Source of the DNA: Triparma columacea
Taxonomy: Eukaryota > Sar > Bolidophyceae > Parmales > Triparmaceae
Length of the DNA stretch: 64,000 bases
Reading direction: 5' to 3'
NCBI GenBank assembly: GCA_030267965.1
Contig: BRYA01001016.1
Location: 44,964-108,963, forward strand
Within the stretch, counting starts at the first letter, position 1, and each line of letters starts with the position of its first letter. The notes beneath the pieces were generated by a model. That model did no database searches, was not told the DNA's origin, and saw nothing but the letters and a program-made list of their open reading frames with translations. A program made the position numbers and the translations under genes. Shown here in pieces: positions 45,873 through 56,536 of the stretch.

Positions 45873-47564
45873 TCAATATTCAAGGTTCCTGAGCCTCTTC
45901 ATGGTGGAAATCTGCTTCTCCCACTCGAGTGCAATGGCAGCGTCTCCGCCCTGTTTGCCGGCTAATTTTTCCTCCCTCTCCTTCCTCAAATTTTGATGTA
46001 GAACGAGGAGGACTTGTTGCTCCCTGTCTATGTTTGCCTTGCGTTTAGCCTGAGCTTCCTGATGCTGGCGCCCTGCTTGCGCCAGAAGAGAATCTCGCAG
46101 GTTCTTCTTGACGCTATATTCGTGCTGAAGGTCCAGCGGCTTTGCCTGGGGATATGCATTGTGCCTGCCCTTGAACGTTTCGGAGATTTCCTTTCTGTCC
46201 CTCTCGATCGCCTCCATTCTTCTCCTCCTGTCCTCCTTGGACTGGGCGTCCAGAGACTCCCTTATGTCTTTGCGCAACTCTGCCTCTTTTGATCTGCGGC
46301 TCATAAAGTCCTTGAAGCCCTTTTCTTGCATCTCCTTGAACTCGACCTCCTGCTTTTCCTTAAAAGCACTGGCTTTTGCGATAGTGCCCTCTAGCCTGTC
46401 GTATGCTATCTCCATGTTTCGAATGACCGCTGGGTTAGTTGTCTCCTGGGATTTGTGCTTCTCTGGAATAAGAAACTTGGGAAAGACGTGGTTCGACATG
46501 GTCTCCTCCAGCTTCTCCTTCTTGACAGCATAAGAATTTTTCAGCCATGGAGGTGTGTCATCGGATTGGCCCAGGATGTTGGTCTCTCGGAAAGAGCGTG
46601 ATGATACAATTGGGGTTCTGGACGTGGGGCCCCGCGAAGAGAGGACTGGTGAGGGTACCGAGAGAGACGCAGCAGATGCGGCGGCAGCATCAGCAGCGGC
46701 GGCTTCGGCGGCGGCAGCTTTGGCGACAGCGTCGGCTGTCTGCTCGTCTTGCTGCGCTTGGCGCCTCTGCTGTTCCTCGGCGGCGGCCACAGCGGCGTCA
46801 GCGGCTGCCCTCTCGCTTGCCTTGCGGGTCATGAACTGGTCAACAAAGGACCCAGTCTCTGACATCATCCCTCCGTTGCGGATGGCGTCAGTCAAGATTG
46901 ACTGCACCATGTTGGGAGCAGGGATACCCCCCGTCGCGAATTTGAAGCTGGCGATGCGCTTCTGGCACAAGAGGATGCCAAGTTTGCCAAAGGGCACTTG
47001 CACGTGGTCTCCAGATCCCATAAATTCGCCGAGCTTCGATACGATCGCCTTCATCGCTCCGACCACACTGTCCTTGTCCAGTTTTGTCATGACGCACATC
47101 TTGGAAATATTCGCCTCGATGCAGGGGGAGAGAAGGGCAGACCCTGGCTTCCTGAAGGAGAGTCCATATGATTTGCAGATTGATGGAGCCAGGAAGAAGA
47201 CATGGTCCTGGGGTAGGGGGGGAGGAGGTGGGGGGGGGGGGTCAGGGGGGTCCGGGGGGGACAACAGCTATCCATCTCATCTCTGCTACTTCTCCTAATG
47301 CTGCTGCTGTGTCGGCTGTGTCGACTCCCCCCACCAAAGCAATGTGACGCCAAGTAACACGAAACTCACCTTGAGTCCCGGTTTTGGATCCCTTATGCTC
47401 GTTCTTATGCTCGTAATTGAAAGTAAGTTCCTAACACTGCAGCCCTTCCCTGTCCTCAAAGTCTCGGCCATTACGTGGATCAGGGCTTTCCACACCATCT
47501 CACAGTGGGTGTTCCCGGTCGATTTCTTGCATTCGTTGAGTAGAGCGCGCAGATTGTAGCCCAT
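45873..47564 (-). CDS. CCDC81-like coiled-coil protein with HU-like domains
   Basis: Two exons, complement(45873..47207, 47370..47564), give 509 aa. The N-terminal exon encodes MGYNLRALLNECKKST ... ALIHVMAETLRTGKGCSV, which resembles the first HU/IHF-like domain of CCDC81. The second HU-like unit follows the splice: DHVFFLAPSICKSYGLSF ... KDSVVGAMKAIVSKLGEFM, then QVPFGKLGILLCQKRIASFK. Residues 205-270 are an Ala-rich helix (AAAAEAAAADAAAASAA). The rest is charged coiled coil (EKQEVEFKEMQEKGFKDFMS; RRRRMEAIERDRKEISETF). Animal CCDC81 is a centrosome/cilia-linked protein; a flagellar or basal-body role here is inferred. Between the two exons the intron is nearly pure G on the plus strand. It is divergent from the PKA regulatory subunit and convergent with the STAND gene. 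Confidence 0.85.
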
Positions 47565-47993
47565 TTTGGGTAATCGTAGTAAACGCCGTGTAAATTTACG
47601 GTTAAAGGAGGGAATGAAATAGGAGACCCCAACTTCCTCCACAAGTTGAGCACCCGCTTGGCGCTTGGCCCAACCCCCATAACAGCCAAGACAAAACCAG
47701 ATATTGTAAGTTTGTGGTGTGGGTGCGGTGTAAGCATGAGGGGTGCTCGGTCTGAGGGTTGTGTGGTCAACGTTGGGGACAAGAGTTGGCCGATGCCAAG
47801 GGTGTGGGTTGTGGGGGGAGAATTATTTGATGTGGAATCGGTTGCCGGGCGTGGATCCTACTTCGGTTATGGGGATTTCTTTCAAGTGGTGGGAGGTTTT
47901 TTGGTTTTGTGAGGGCACATTTTGCGGAATATATTCTAATCCTCTGTCTTGATGCCTCTAACACGTCGAACTCTCCTCCTCCTCCACTAGAAC
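47565..47993. other. Divergent intergenic region, 429 bp
   Basis: This is the promoter region between the CCDC81-like gene (-) and the PKA-R gene (+). Several short ORFs exist on both strands (for example plus 47646-47912), but none shows a conserved motif or a splice partner. No RNA gene is recognised. Confidence 0.5.
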
Positions 47994-49257
47994 ATGGCTG
48001 ACCCAGGCACTGCCGATGTCCAAGCTGAGCTTCAGGATTACCTGAACAGCAAGAACATTAACACCCTCTTCATCCAGGTGAGTTGTCGTTCGACCCGGGA
48101 CTCATTCTCGCCTCTCCTGACCCTCCCCTCCCTTGCTTCTCCCAACCCTCCACCCCTAGATTGTGGAATCCCTCCTCATCGAGAAGCCGGACAACCCGAT
48201 CGGTTTCATTGTTGAGTACCTCAAGAAGAAGTACCCCGACCAGGCCGGCCCCGTCGGCACTGCTGCCCCCGCGGTCAACGCCGACGAGCCCGTCGACCCT
48301 GATGAAGACGCGAGCTCTGAAGAGGACGACGATGATGATGACTACGTTGGGGAGATGGATGATGAGCCCCCCAAGGTCGTCAACAGGGGCCAGCGCCGTG
48401 TTTCTGTCTGCGCCGAGTCCCCATCTGAGAACATGAACGCCCAGGTCAAGGTCGTTCCCAAGACGGAGGAGGAGACTGCCAGGATCCTTGAGATCCTCCA
48501 AAAGAACGTGCTCTTCAAGCACCTTGACGTCGACCAGATGGCAACTGTGAAAGACGCAATGACCTTAGTAAAGTACAAGGAGGGAGATTGCATTATCAAG
48601 CAGGGCGACGATGGAGACAACTTTTATGTGCTCGACGAGGGCACCGTGCACTGCAGCGTCAAGAAGGAAGAGGAGGTTGTGTTCCAGATGGACTACGAGG
48701 TCGGACAGAGCTTCGGAGAGCTTGCTATTATGTACAACGCTCCTAGGGCTGCCACATGCGAGGCCACGAGTGATTGCTCCCTCTGGGCCCTTGACCGCGT
48801 TAGCTTCAAGGTAATTTTGATGAAGACCACGATTTCCAAGCGCAACATCTACAAGGGTTTCCTTCAGCAGGTGCCTATCCTAGCCCAACTCACCGAGTAC
48901 GAGATCCTCACCATTGCTGATGCCCTCCAAGAAGAGAGCTTCAAGGACGGAGACGTCATTTGTAAGCAGGGCGACAGCGGAGACACCTTCTACATCATCA
49001 AGGAGGGCGCAGCGATCTGTACCCAGAAGAACGCGAGCGGCGCCGAGGGTGAGGTGGCTAGGCTCGCGAACGGTGCTTACTTCGGAGAAATTGCTTTGAT
49101 GACTAGCAAGCCCAGGCAAGCTACCGTCACTGTCATCGGGGACTTGAAGTGCCTCACTTTGGACAGGAAAACTTTCAAGAGGGTTATGGGTCCCCTGCAG
49201 GACATCCTCATGAGAAACCTAGAGCATTACAACAAGTTCCAGGCCGCAAACATATAA
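47994..49257 (+). CDS. cAMP-dependent protein kinase regulatory subunit
   Basis: Two exons, join(47994..48077, 48160..49257), give 393 aa, a normal PKA-R length. Residues 1-45 form the RIIa/DPY-30-type dimerisation-docking domain (AELQDYLNSKNINTLFIQ-IVESLLIEKPDNPIGFIVEYL). After a very acidic linker (DPDEDASSEEDDDDDD) comes the inhibitor site GQRRVSVCAE (about 104-113); the Ser after RRV makes this a type II-like, self-phosphorylatable site. Two cyclic-nucleotide-binding domains follow, with phosphate-binding cassettes FGELAIMYNAPRAATC (about 212) and FGEIALMTSKPRQATV (about 335), both with the Glu and Arg that contact cAMP. Upstream of the start is CACTAGAACATGG. There is no kinase domain, so it is not PKG. 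Confidence 0.96.
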
Positions 49258-49315
49258 GCAACAACAACAATTGAGGTTTGAGTTGCGGGAGGAGATGTAG
49301 AGGGAAGGCCGGGGA

Positions 49316-49331
49316 GGGGGGGGGGGGGGGG
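49316..49331. repeat. Homopolymer run of 16 G
   Basis: Sixteen consecutive G on the plus strand, in the 258-bp convergent gap after the PKA-R stop. It is one of many G/C runs in non-coding DNA here and is prone to slippage and sequencing error. Confidence 0.9.
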
Positions 49332-49515
49332 TAAGATGAGGGGGGCACAAGAAAGAAAGCAACTGCAGCGCGGTTGGAGCGCAGGAACAAGCAGAAAAAA
49401 TAAACTTTTGTTGATAAAGGGAAAGAGAGTAATGCGAATTTTTTAGCGTGACTGTACCAGGGCAGGAAAGGCAGGAAGAGGTTAAAAAATAGCAAAACCC
49501 GCTACAAAGTAACTC

Positions 49516-52500
49516 TCATAGCTGACCGGCCGCTTTAAGCTGCTCGACTAGGCCGACTCTGATGGCGTAGAACACGTCGAGAACGAGATTAAGGTCGTCA
49601 CTTCCCACGCCCAGTAGAGACTTTGTGTAGTCGTATAGAAGGAATTGGAGGCCTATGACAAAGAAGAAAAAGGTCGCCCTCTGATTAAGACCCACGAACA
49701 AGTTTAACAGCCGGCCCTCTTGACTTATCTTGTCCTCGACTATTTCTAACCAAGAGGGCTTCCTGCCGTCCTCGGTTGGGGCCGACTGCAGCGTGAGGAT
49801 AAGGTCGGCTGGATGAGAGACAAAGGCAGATACCACGCCACTCAACGCTCCGGAAATTGCAGAGAGGACGAGACCATCGTTGCCAACTCCGACCTGCGAC
49901 AGTTGTAGTGAAGGAAGCAAGCCGCGAGGCAGGGATGGAGTTAGTGTTTAGAATGGTGCGACTGGTGAAAATGAGCGAAGCGACCAGCGAGGGTAGTTAC
50001 AGGGACTTTAGTGCCACCCTTCAGCCATCGGTGCGCTCTTCCGCTTTGCATTTTGCCACTACTTACCTTGACTCCCATTGTGTCGCCAATCCCGTGGTCA
50101 AATATTGCCACGATGAGCTCGAAGGCCCCGAACTTGGTTACTGCAAATGGCAGCTCCCTGCAGACGATTGGGTAGAAGGAGCCCCACAGAGGGATGAGGT
50201 TTTTCACGCTGCGATAATGATGCGTTAGTGTGGTAATATGAAAAAAGGACAGTGGCGATATCGTCGCTGCCATTCTTTTTTTCTCCTCTCACCTCTGTAC
50301 AAACGGGGATGTCGGATGTTCGTAGCCCATCATCAGGTCACCGGAACCGCTTCGCTTCAGCTTCTTCTCTTTATCGTTCTCCTCAATCACAGAAGTCAGG
50401 ACGCCGCCCAACCAGACTTTTGAGGATAGGGACATGGACCGCACCCTGAGTAACTCAAATGGGGCCGCAATTGCGGATGTTACGACAGTTGCAGCCGCAG
50501 CCGCTGTGAGAAGAACACCGTAGTTCGTCGATGAACCCGGATCGCTCTCGTTCATTGCAATGAGAATCCGGCGAAAAAGCTGCAGCGAGTGAAGTGGTGA
50601 ACGAAGATGCAAGACATGTTAACTTTATGACCACAACCACAAATAAACCCCCCGCGCAAAAACGTTGGTAATCTGAAAATCACTCACCTCCGTAGCCCCG
50701 AAACCGAAGGATCCAAAGACCAGACTGGCGAGGAATGTTATATCCGCGGACTGGAAGACGGCGGATGGGCCGTCTAAAGACACCATTGCGCCGAGAACTT
50801 CGATTGTGGTGGGAGGTACAGTGGATATCGTGTTGATCGCAGTGGCTGGCCTTGGGGGCGGGGTAGGTGTCGGCACGGAGGAAGGGGGTGGGGGGAGGAC
50901 GTTGGGGGAGGGGGGAGGTTCAGAGTTAGGTAAAGTTTTCTCTCTCCTTTTTCTCACTTCCTCGATTATTTCAGGTGCACCCAACTGGATCTTTGTCTTT
51001 GCGAGCTCAAGGGGATTAAGAAGCGTGCGACATATGATGGTCGACGCAGCACCAGACAGAGCCAAACGAGCGTACTCGCTAGAACCGAGCTTAAGGGCAG
51101 AACGGGTAGAGGGTGACTTCCCTATGGGGCCGAAGACAGTATCGTAAGCCTTGAAGGAGCGCCTAAACTTATTGCTGGCAGACTTGGAATTTTCAACACC
51201 AGATGCTCCCAGGAGAGGGATGACGTAGCGCTGAATTTTTTCGTCGTAGAATGGGCGAACAGCGTTTGGCAGCAATCTTTGGAAATCTTCGCTTATCTTG
51301 GTCAGCGGAAGGGGGTACGTCCTCTGCGACGAGCGAAGCGAAGCGGTTGCAAGATGATTAGGGGGGGGGTTCTAATATCATTCCTTTGCTAATCAGCGCG
51401 TTGCGTCCCCGCCCCCCATCCTCACCTCATTGTCTTTGTTCTGGGGCGTGTTCCTGGCCTTTATTCTCGCCGTTCCTATTATTGTCTTTGGCGCAGAGGG
51501 AGATTTGCAGTACACTGAGACGGGCACCGAAGAGGTGTAGCCAGAGCCTCCCGAAACAACTTTTACTTCGACAAGCCGCTTCAACGTCCTCCCATCCTTC
51601 TTAATAATCTTGTCCGTCACAAAGCTGCCTTTAGCCCTGAGGTACTCGGAACCCAAGGCAGGCGGGTCGCTTATCACGAGCTCCCCGTCGTCAGGAATGT
51701 AAACCTCATTAGCGTTGTTGAAGACGACAACATCTTGGACGAAGCCGTTGTCAGCCTCGCCAAGCAGAGAAGTGATCTCGTCAACAGGCTGGAGGGATGT
51801 GTCAAGGAAGGAAAAAAGAATCGCCAACTGGCGCTTCGCCTCAGCGGACGTATAGCGCGCCTTGAGGAGGGCGAGGAGATTCAAGACGCCCTGGAGGGGG
51901 GAGGGGGGAAGCGTTGAGGGAGCGAAGCCAGTCATGAGTAGGTACAAAGTGTCATCATTAATGTCGCCACTGCGCTCCGCCACTTTGGGGTTAGGGTTAC
52001 CCCTTCTCACCTGCTTGACACCATTTATTGACCCACTCCCGCCACTCTTTGCCTGGTACTTGGCATTTATGCCAGCTACTGCCGACGTGAGGCTGCTGTA
52101 TGAACCGTAAGGCCCTGTGAAATAATCTGACAAGCCTACCAGCAAAGAATTCGTCAGGCGACCAAAACTAGCAGCAGAGGCATCGTTCATTTCAAACGAG
52201 CTACCAACCTCGCCATTCCACCACCTTATAGCGGGAGCGTCGAACGTGAGCAGGAAGCGGGTCAGGTAGGTCACAAACCGAGGACCGTACACTGTAAGGG
52301 TGTCATCTATTGTGTTGGTACTTGGGGTGGGGAAGGGTGGAGAAGGGTTGGTGGGGGGAGAAGGGTTGGTAGGGGAAGGGAGAAGCGAAGCGACTCGAGT
52401 TCGGAAAACACGCTAGAACACGGCACCTGCAGGACCAAAACCTCCCCAACACTCACCTTATTGAACTACTACTTATTTGGGGCGCAGTCTTCGACTTTGG

Positions 52501-52755
52501 ATCTAAACCAAGCGCCTTGGCAGACCCAAGAGAGTTCGTCACCATCGACCGCGAAGGCGAATACAACTCGCCAGACCGCTCATCTACAAAATCTAATGCT
52601 GAAGACATGGACGGGACAATCAAGGCTGTACCAGTCACCAAACGCTTAATTACGCGCCTTCGAGTTACTCTTGACGACACATTCGGAGCCAAAGTCCAGC
52701 TAGGACCAACTATTATAGCCAGTAGCAACATAAAGTTTCTCATTCCCTTTGTCAT
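49516..52755 (-). CDS. SLC25 (mitochondrial carrier family) protein with plastid/thylakoid-like N-terminal extension
   Basis: Seven exons, complement(49516..49893, 50067..50208, 50293..50579, 50688..51323, 51426..51890, 52011..52320, 52457..52755), give 838 aa with every phase matching. The three carrier repeats are seen as NPLELAKTKIQ (about 462), APFELLRVR (about 611) and HPADLILTLQ (about 739). A Pro-rich loop (PPPPSSVPTPTPPPRP) is inserted in repeat 1. About 420 residues precede the carrier. They start with a signal peptide (MRNFMLLLAIIVGPSWTLA), then a TRRRVIKRL twin-arginine stretch, a hydrophobic TGTALIVPSMSSALDF with an S-x-A cut site, and an unrecognised helical domain (FVTYLTRFLLTFDAPAI; LLALLKARYTSAEAKRQLAI). 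Ordinary carriers are about 300 aa without such a leader. Cargo is unknown. Confidence 0.86.
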
Positions 52756-53570
52756 CGTCCAGTCGGGGTTTTGATTTAAAGAAGTAAGCCGTCCTGGTGC
52801 AATTCCAAGGGAGACAGGAGTACTGTCGACGAATATGAAGATGAAGATTGGGTCGCGTTCTACAGAGGACGGCTCTATAAGGGGAAATTGTATACAGAAG
52901 GAGAAATGATAAGGGTGTGGGATGTTGGAAATTCCTAAAAAATATCAGTCAGGAAATCCTACTACTTGTAGCGACACTTATTTATAGATACAATCCCACA
53001 TTCTATTCTATCTTTCTTCCCCTTTGCACCTTTGATTCCGCCTCAAATGGACTTGAATAAGGCCGTCAAAGGCCAAAAATTCAAAAAAAAATTATCATGT
53101 TTCTATGGCAGTCGAAACCAATTTGGAACGTATCGATTATATGAATCTGTTCCAACATTTAACATATACAACAATATATAATATAAACAAATTTGATAAA
53201 TTTAGTATTTTTTTAAATGCTAATTTGAAAATCAAACATTGTTAAACTCCAAATTTAAACTAGTGTAATACTACAATTGCATCTAATAAATTGAGAAGAT
53301 ATGAATATTGAAACTTTTGTAAATTTTTCGGAAAATCCATTTCTTCTAAAATGTGATTTCAAGTCACGTAAATCACACAACTAAATTGATCATATCAAAT
53401 ATTGATTTTTTATTATTATTGATTCGTTTAAAAACAATAGAACCGAAAAATCGAATAATTTTGTCAAAAACTCAGTTCCTTCGCCTTCAGAAGACACTAC
53501 GACAAATCCAGGCCCCTTCGGCGCCATCACCATCTCGTCCACCATTCTCGTCCTATTCCTCCTTCTCCTC
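52756..53570. other. 815-bp gap with an AT-rich island (about 53061-53480)
   Basis: This is the divergent gap between the carrier (-) and the methyltransferase-DUF218 gene (+). From roughly 53061 to 53480 the base composition shifts sharply to A/T (runs such as ttaaatgctaatttgaaaatc), unlike any other gap in the window. Stop codons are dense in all frames, and no coding or RNA gene is seen. The reading frame of the downstream gene stays open from about 53415 but has no ATG before 53571. Confidence 0.75.
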
Positions 53571-55381
53571 ATGACGCTTGCAGCTGCTGCTGCCGCTTCC
53601 CCCCCCCATGATATGTCGCTGTCTCAGGAAGTCAGGGACACTGCGAACAAAATAGCTGCGTCGAGGGCAGCCATCTCGGAGAAGTTTCCATTATACTGCA
53701 ATGACCAATACGCAACATTGTTTTCAGGAGGACAGTCTACAGCCACTGAGAGGAGCGACAAGTCCCTGTCTAGGATCGGATGTAGAACGAGGTTCTTTGA
53801 CTGCTTCCTCAGCGAAGGCGTCCACGGGGATCTTAAAGCTGAACAGGTTCTTATTTTGGCAAGCGGGTTTGATACACGTGCTCTTCGCCTTCGCTGTCTA
53901 CAAGGGAACGTCAAAGTATTTGAAGTCGACCAACCAGAGACGATCTCCGCCAAGGCGGCAATAATGAAGGAGGCAGGGCACGAGGAGAAGTACGATAGGG
54001 CCAGCGTCAAGGTTGGAGCCGACCTTCGAAAGAAGAGTTGGATTCAGGAGCTCAGAAGGAGAGGTTTTGATCCTAAGTTAAGAACATGCATTATCGCAGA
54101 GGTGAGTTTCTTGTTGTTGTGAGGTGTGTCCCTAAGTCCCTTGGCCCCCGGTTCCACCCCGGATATCGCAATTACGTTCTCACGTTCGTCTCTCCTCCTC
54201 AGGGCCTTCTCTACTATTTTGAGCAGAGCGATGCAATCGAACTATTGAAAACATGCAGGGAGTCGCTCGTCAACGAGGGGGTTGATGTCTCGATATTGTT
54301 CTCTGCTGTTAGTTCAAATTGTGTAGGCGGGATGAACGGATTGTTTCGATGGGGAAGGTGAGAAGGAAAATGAGGCAGAACGTTGTGAAAACGATACATC
54401 TCATGTCACAAGGCACCATCACATCCAACACTCTCAAACCCTTTGACACTTCGCTTCGCATATCTCAGTGACAATGTCGTGGAGGACGCCAAGAGGTGCG
54501 GGTGGGAGGCTTGCAGAGCCTTTCAACTTGCAGAATGGGAAGGGGGAGGTGAGAATAAAGGAGAAGGATTAGAGAGCGGAGCGAGGAATAGTGATACAGC
54601 AGGAGTGGGGCAACTTTACCCACCCCTCTGGTTGTCGCTTCGCTCACACACCTCCTCCGCCCTTTGCTCAATTATCCCAGGGAGGAGTTTTGACGATTTC
54701 GTGACAACAGGCGACGCGCACCTTGGGAGATTACCCGACCAGGGGGGTAAGCCCAAGAGAACGTTCTGGGTCGCCGGATTTAGCAGTGACTCTCTGGGTG
54801 CTCCGTTCTCAGACCCGAAGGGTGAGGGAAGGCTAGATTTCGAATCTGGCGAACAAGGGTGCAAACACTTTATCGTGGTGCTGGGAAAGCAATTGAATGA
54901 TGATGGGCAGATCAGCAGTGAGCTTAAGGGTCGAGTCCTTCGAGGTCTCCAACTCAACGAGACTCTTTCGAGTAAAGTGGGGGGGGAGGATACGGTTAAG
55001 TGCATATTCAGTGGAGGTAAGGGTGAGTGCGCCGCCATGATTAGCTTCGCTTCGCAAGTCATTGGAAAAGACGCTGTGAGTAGTGGGATCATATGCGAAG
55101 AAGCGTCGAATACAACCATTCAAAACGCTAAATGTGCGTTAGATATCGTGGAAAGGGCGCCGGGGGGAGAAAATAAGAAGATGTTGATTTGGGTGGTGAC
55201 TTCGTCATATCATTTGAGGCGTGCTGTACGAGTCATGAAAGCGGAATTGGGGAGGAGAAAAGGAGGAAGAGCAGTGGAAGTTAGGGGCTGGGGCGATTTT
55301 TTCGCTGTCTCGGAAGCCTCTGAGGAACACGAGTACAAACACAGGCACAACAAGGGGGGAAATTTCCCAGGCCTTTCGTGA
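53571..55381 (+). CDS. Fusion: LCMT-type SAM methyltransferase + DUF218 (YdcF/SanA) domain
   Basis: Three exons, join(53571..54101, 54203..54357, 54469..55381), give 532 aa. Residues 20-220 look like a PPM/LCMT-family O-methyltransferase: the SAM loop is VLILASGFDTRALRLR (about 90), the acidic ribose site VFEVDQPE (about 116), and the post-motif CIIAEGLLYYFEQSDAIELL spans the first splice. Residues about 345-500 match DUF218: FIVVLGKQLNDDGQISSEL, CIFSGGKGECAA, EEASNTTIQNAKCA, IWVVTSSYHLRRAVRVMK. DUF218 proteins of bacteria act near the envelope (vancomycin/undecaprenyl-carrier functions); in algae the role is unknown. The in-frame codons before the ATG read TILVLFLLLL, so a missed upstream exon could add a membrane anchor or signal peptide. 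Confidence 0.82.
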
Positions 55382-56536
55382 CACAAGTGACACATCGTAG
55401 AGTCGAGAAAAGCTCGATAAAGAACCCTTGATGTGTGTAATATAAATGTAATGCGATATTCCCATTGAAGCTCGCCTCCTCTTCCAAGTCTGCTCTGTGT
55501 GTGCTGCGCGAGGGCACCAATGGCGCCGGACGTGGACCCCGCGGCGATCTTGCAAACGAAAGAGTCGCTTCGTCTGTTACGTTCCTGTTCACTCTTCTTA
55601 CTCCCCCCCCTTCCTTGGGAAGAAGCGATCCTTGATGGTTGATAAGCTGAAGATTGAAGGTCGTGGGGGAAAGAAAATACATTGACTTTTAATGGCGTTT
55701 TCAGCGCTTTGGCGACCGAAGGTGAATGAGGGAGGGCACCGGAATGACCCTGGGAGTTTATTAAATGCAACCAACTTTGAGCAGCGCATACACGTTACCT
55801 CTTTTCCAAGTATAGTCAGATAGGATCGAATCAATCGGAGAGAAAGAATCGGATCATAATACTAGATGATTATATTGGTTGGAACCAACTTTGAGCCATA
55901 TTTTTAATTTTGGAAAATAACCAAGAAAAGCGAAATCTGAGGTAAGGACGTACGAAGAGTGACAATTGTCTATCAATAAGAACGTTTTAATGCATAAGAA
56001 ACACAAATTCGGCCGTACTAGAAACATCAGAAGGGCTTCCCCGAAACCAGTAAATTCCTCCACAGATTTTTCATCTTCATGAGAACCCCGACGGGATTTT
56101 AGCTACACTCCGGGCTTACATTGTCCTACGCCCGGACTTACTGATGTCCTTTGACGAATATATCACCCTTTATCACTCACCACCTCCCCCCCTTTCCCCT
56201 TCCCGTCCTCAGCCAAAGTAAACCCCAAGAATAGCCCCTGTAAAAGCTTCGTTGAAGGTAAGAATGTGCATGGAGACCCAAACTCGGGGGATACGAGACG
56301 TAAATTGAGGAAGAAACGGCCGCAACGTAAAAATACAAGCTTAGCTTTAATCCGCCTTGGTGCCTCGACCAGGGACGGTGGGGTTGGTTGACTGCACTGG
56401 AGTCAATCGCCGTATATTAACTAGCGAAAACTCTTGTTGCCCCTCATCATCTCGCCGCGACCGATACCGTTTCAAAAAACATCTCACTTATCCCCAAACT
56501 ACCCTTCCACCTTTCAGCCTTCCCTCCCTCTTGAGC
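55382..56536. other. 1155-bp intergenic region
   Basis: No supportable gene. Minus ORFs at 55210-55770 overlap the end of the fusion gene and have no motifs. The first 60 codons open ahead of the ATG at 56537 (from 56357) lack a Met and are probably 5' UTR. Pyrimidine-rich stretches near 56160-56220 and 56490-56530 may be promoter or leader. A short hairpin lies at 56109-56136. Confidence 0.55.
56109..56136. other. 7-bp perfect inverted repeat (hairpin)
   Basis: tccgggc (56109-56115) and gcccgga (56130-56136) are exact reverse complements around a 14-nt loop in non-coding DNA. It could form a hairpin in DNA or RNA; no family is recognised. Confidence 0.6.

Noticed and set aside
46555..47298. 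247-codon plus-strand frame, Ala/Ser-rich
   Set aside because: Complement of the Ala-rich helix of the CCDC81-like gene; the opposite strand has HU-like domains and a valid intron.
47480..47782. Minus-strand frame of 100 codons at the CCDC81-like 5' end
   Set aside because: It overlaps the coding first exon in another frame and shows no motif; it could be leader sequence only.
51988..52002. ggggttagggttacc as a possible telomere repeat
   Set aside because: It is an isolated TTAGGG in an intron of the carrier gene; chance in G-rich DNA.
55210..55770. Minus-strand frames of 186 and 133 codons beyond the fusion gene
   Set aside because: They run into the DUF218 coding exon antisense and contain no conserved block or targeting signal.
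56357..56536. 60-codon upstream extension of the START gene
   Set aside because: No ATG in it; it is Ser/Pro/Arg-rich with leader-like pyrimidine tracts. The first Met at 56537 fits better.
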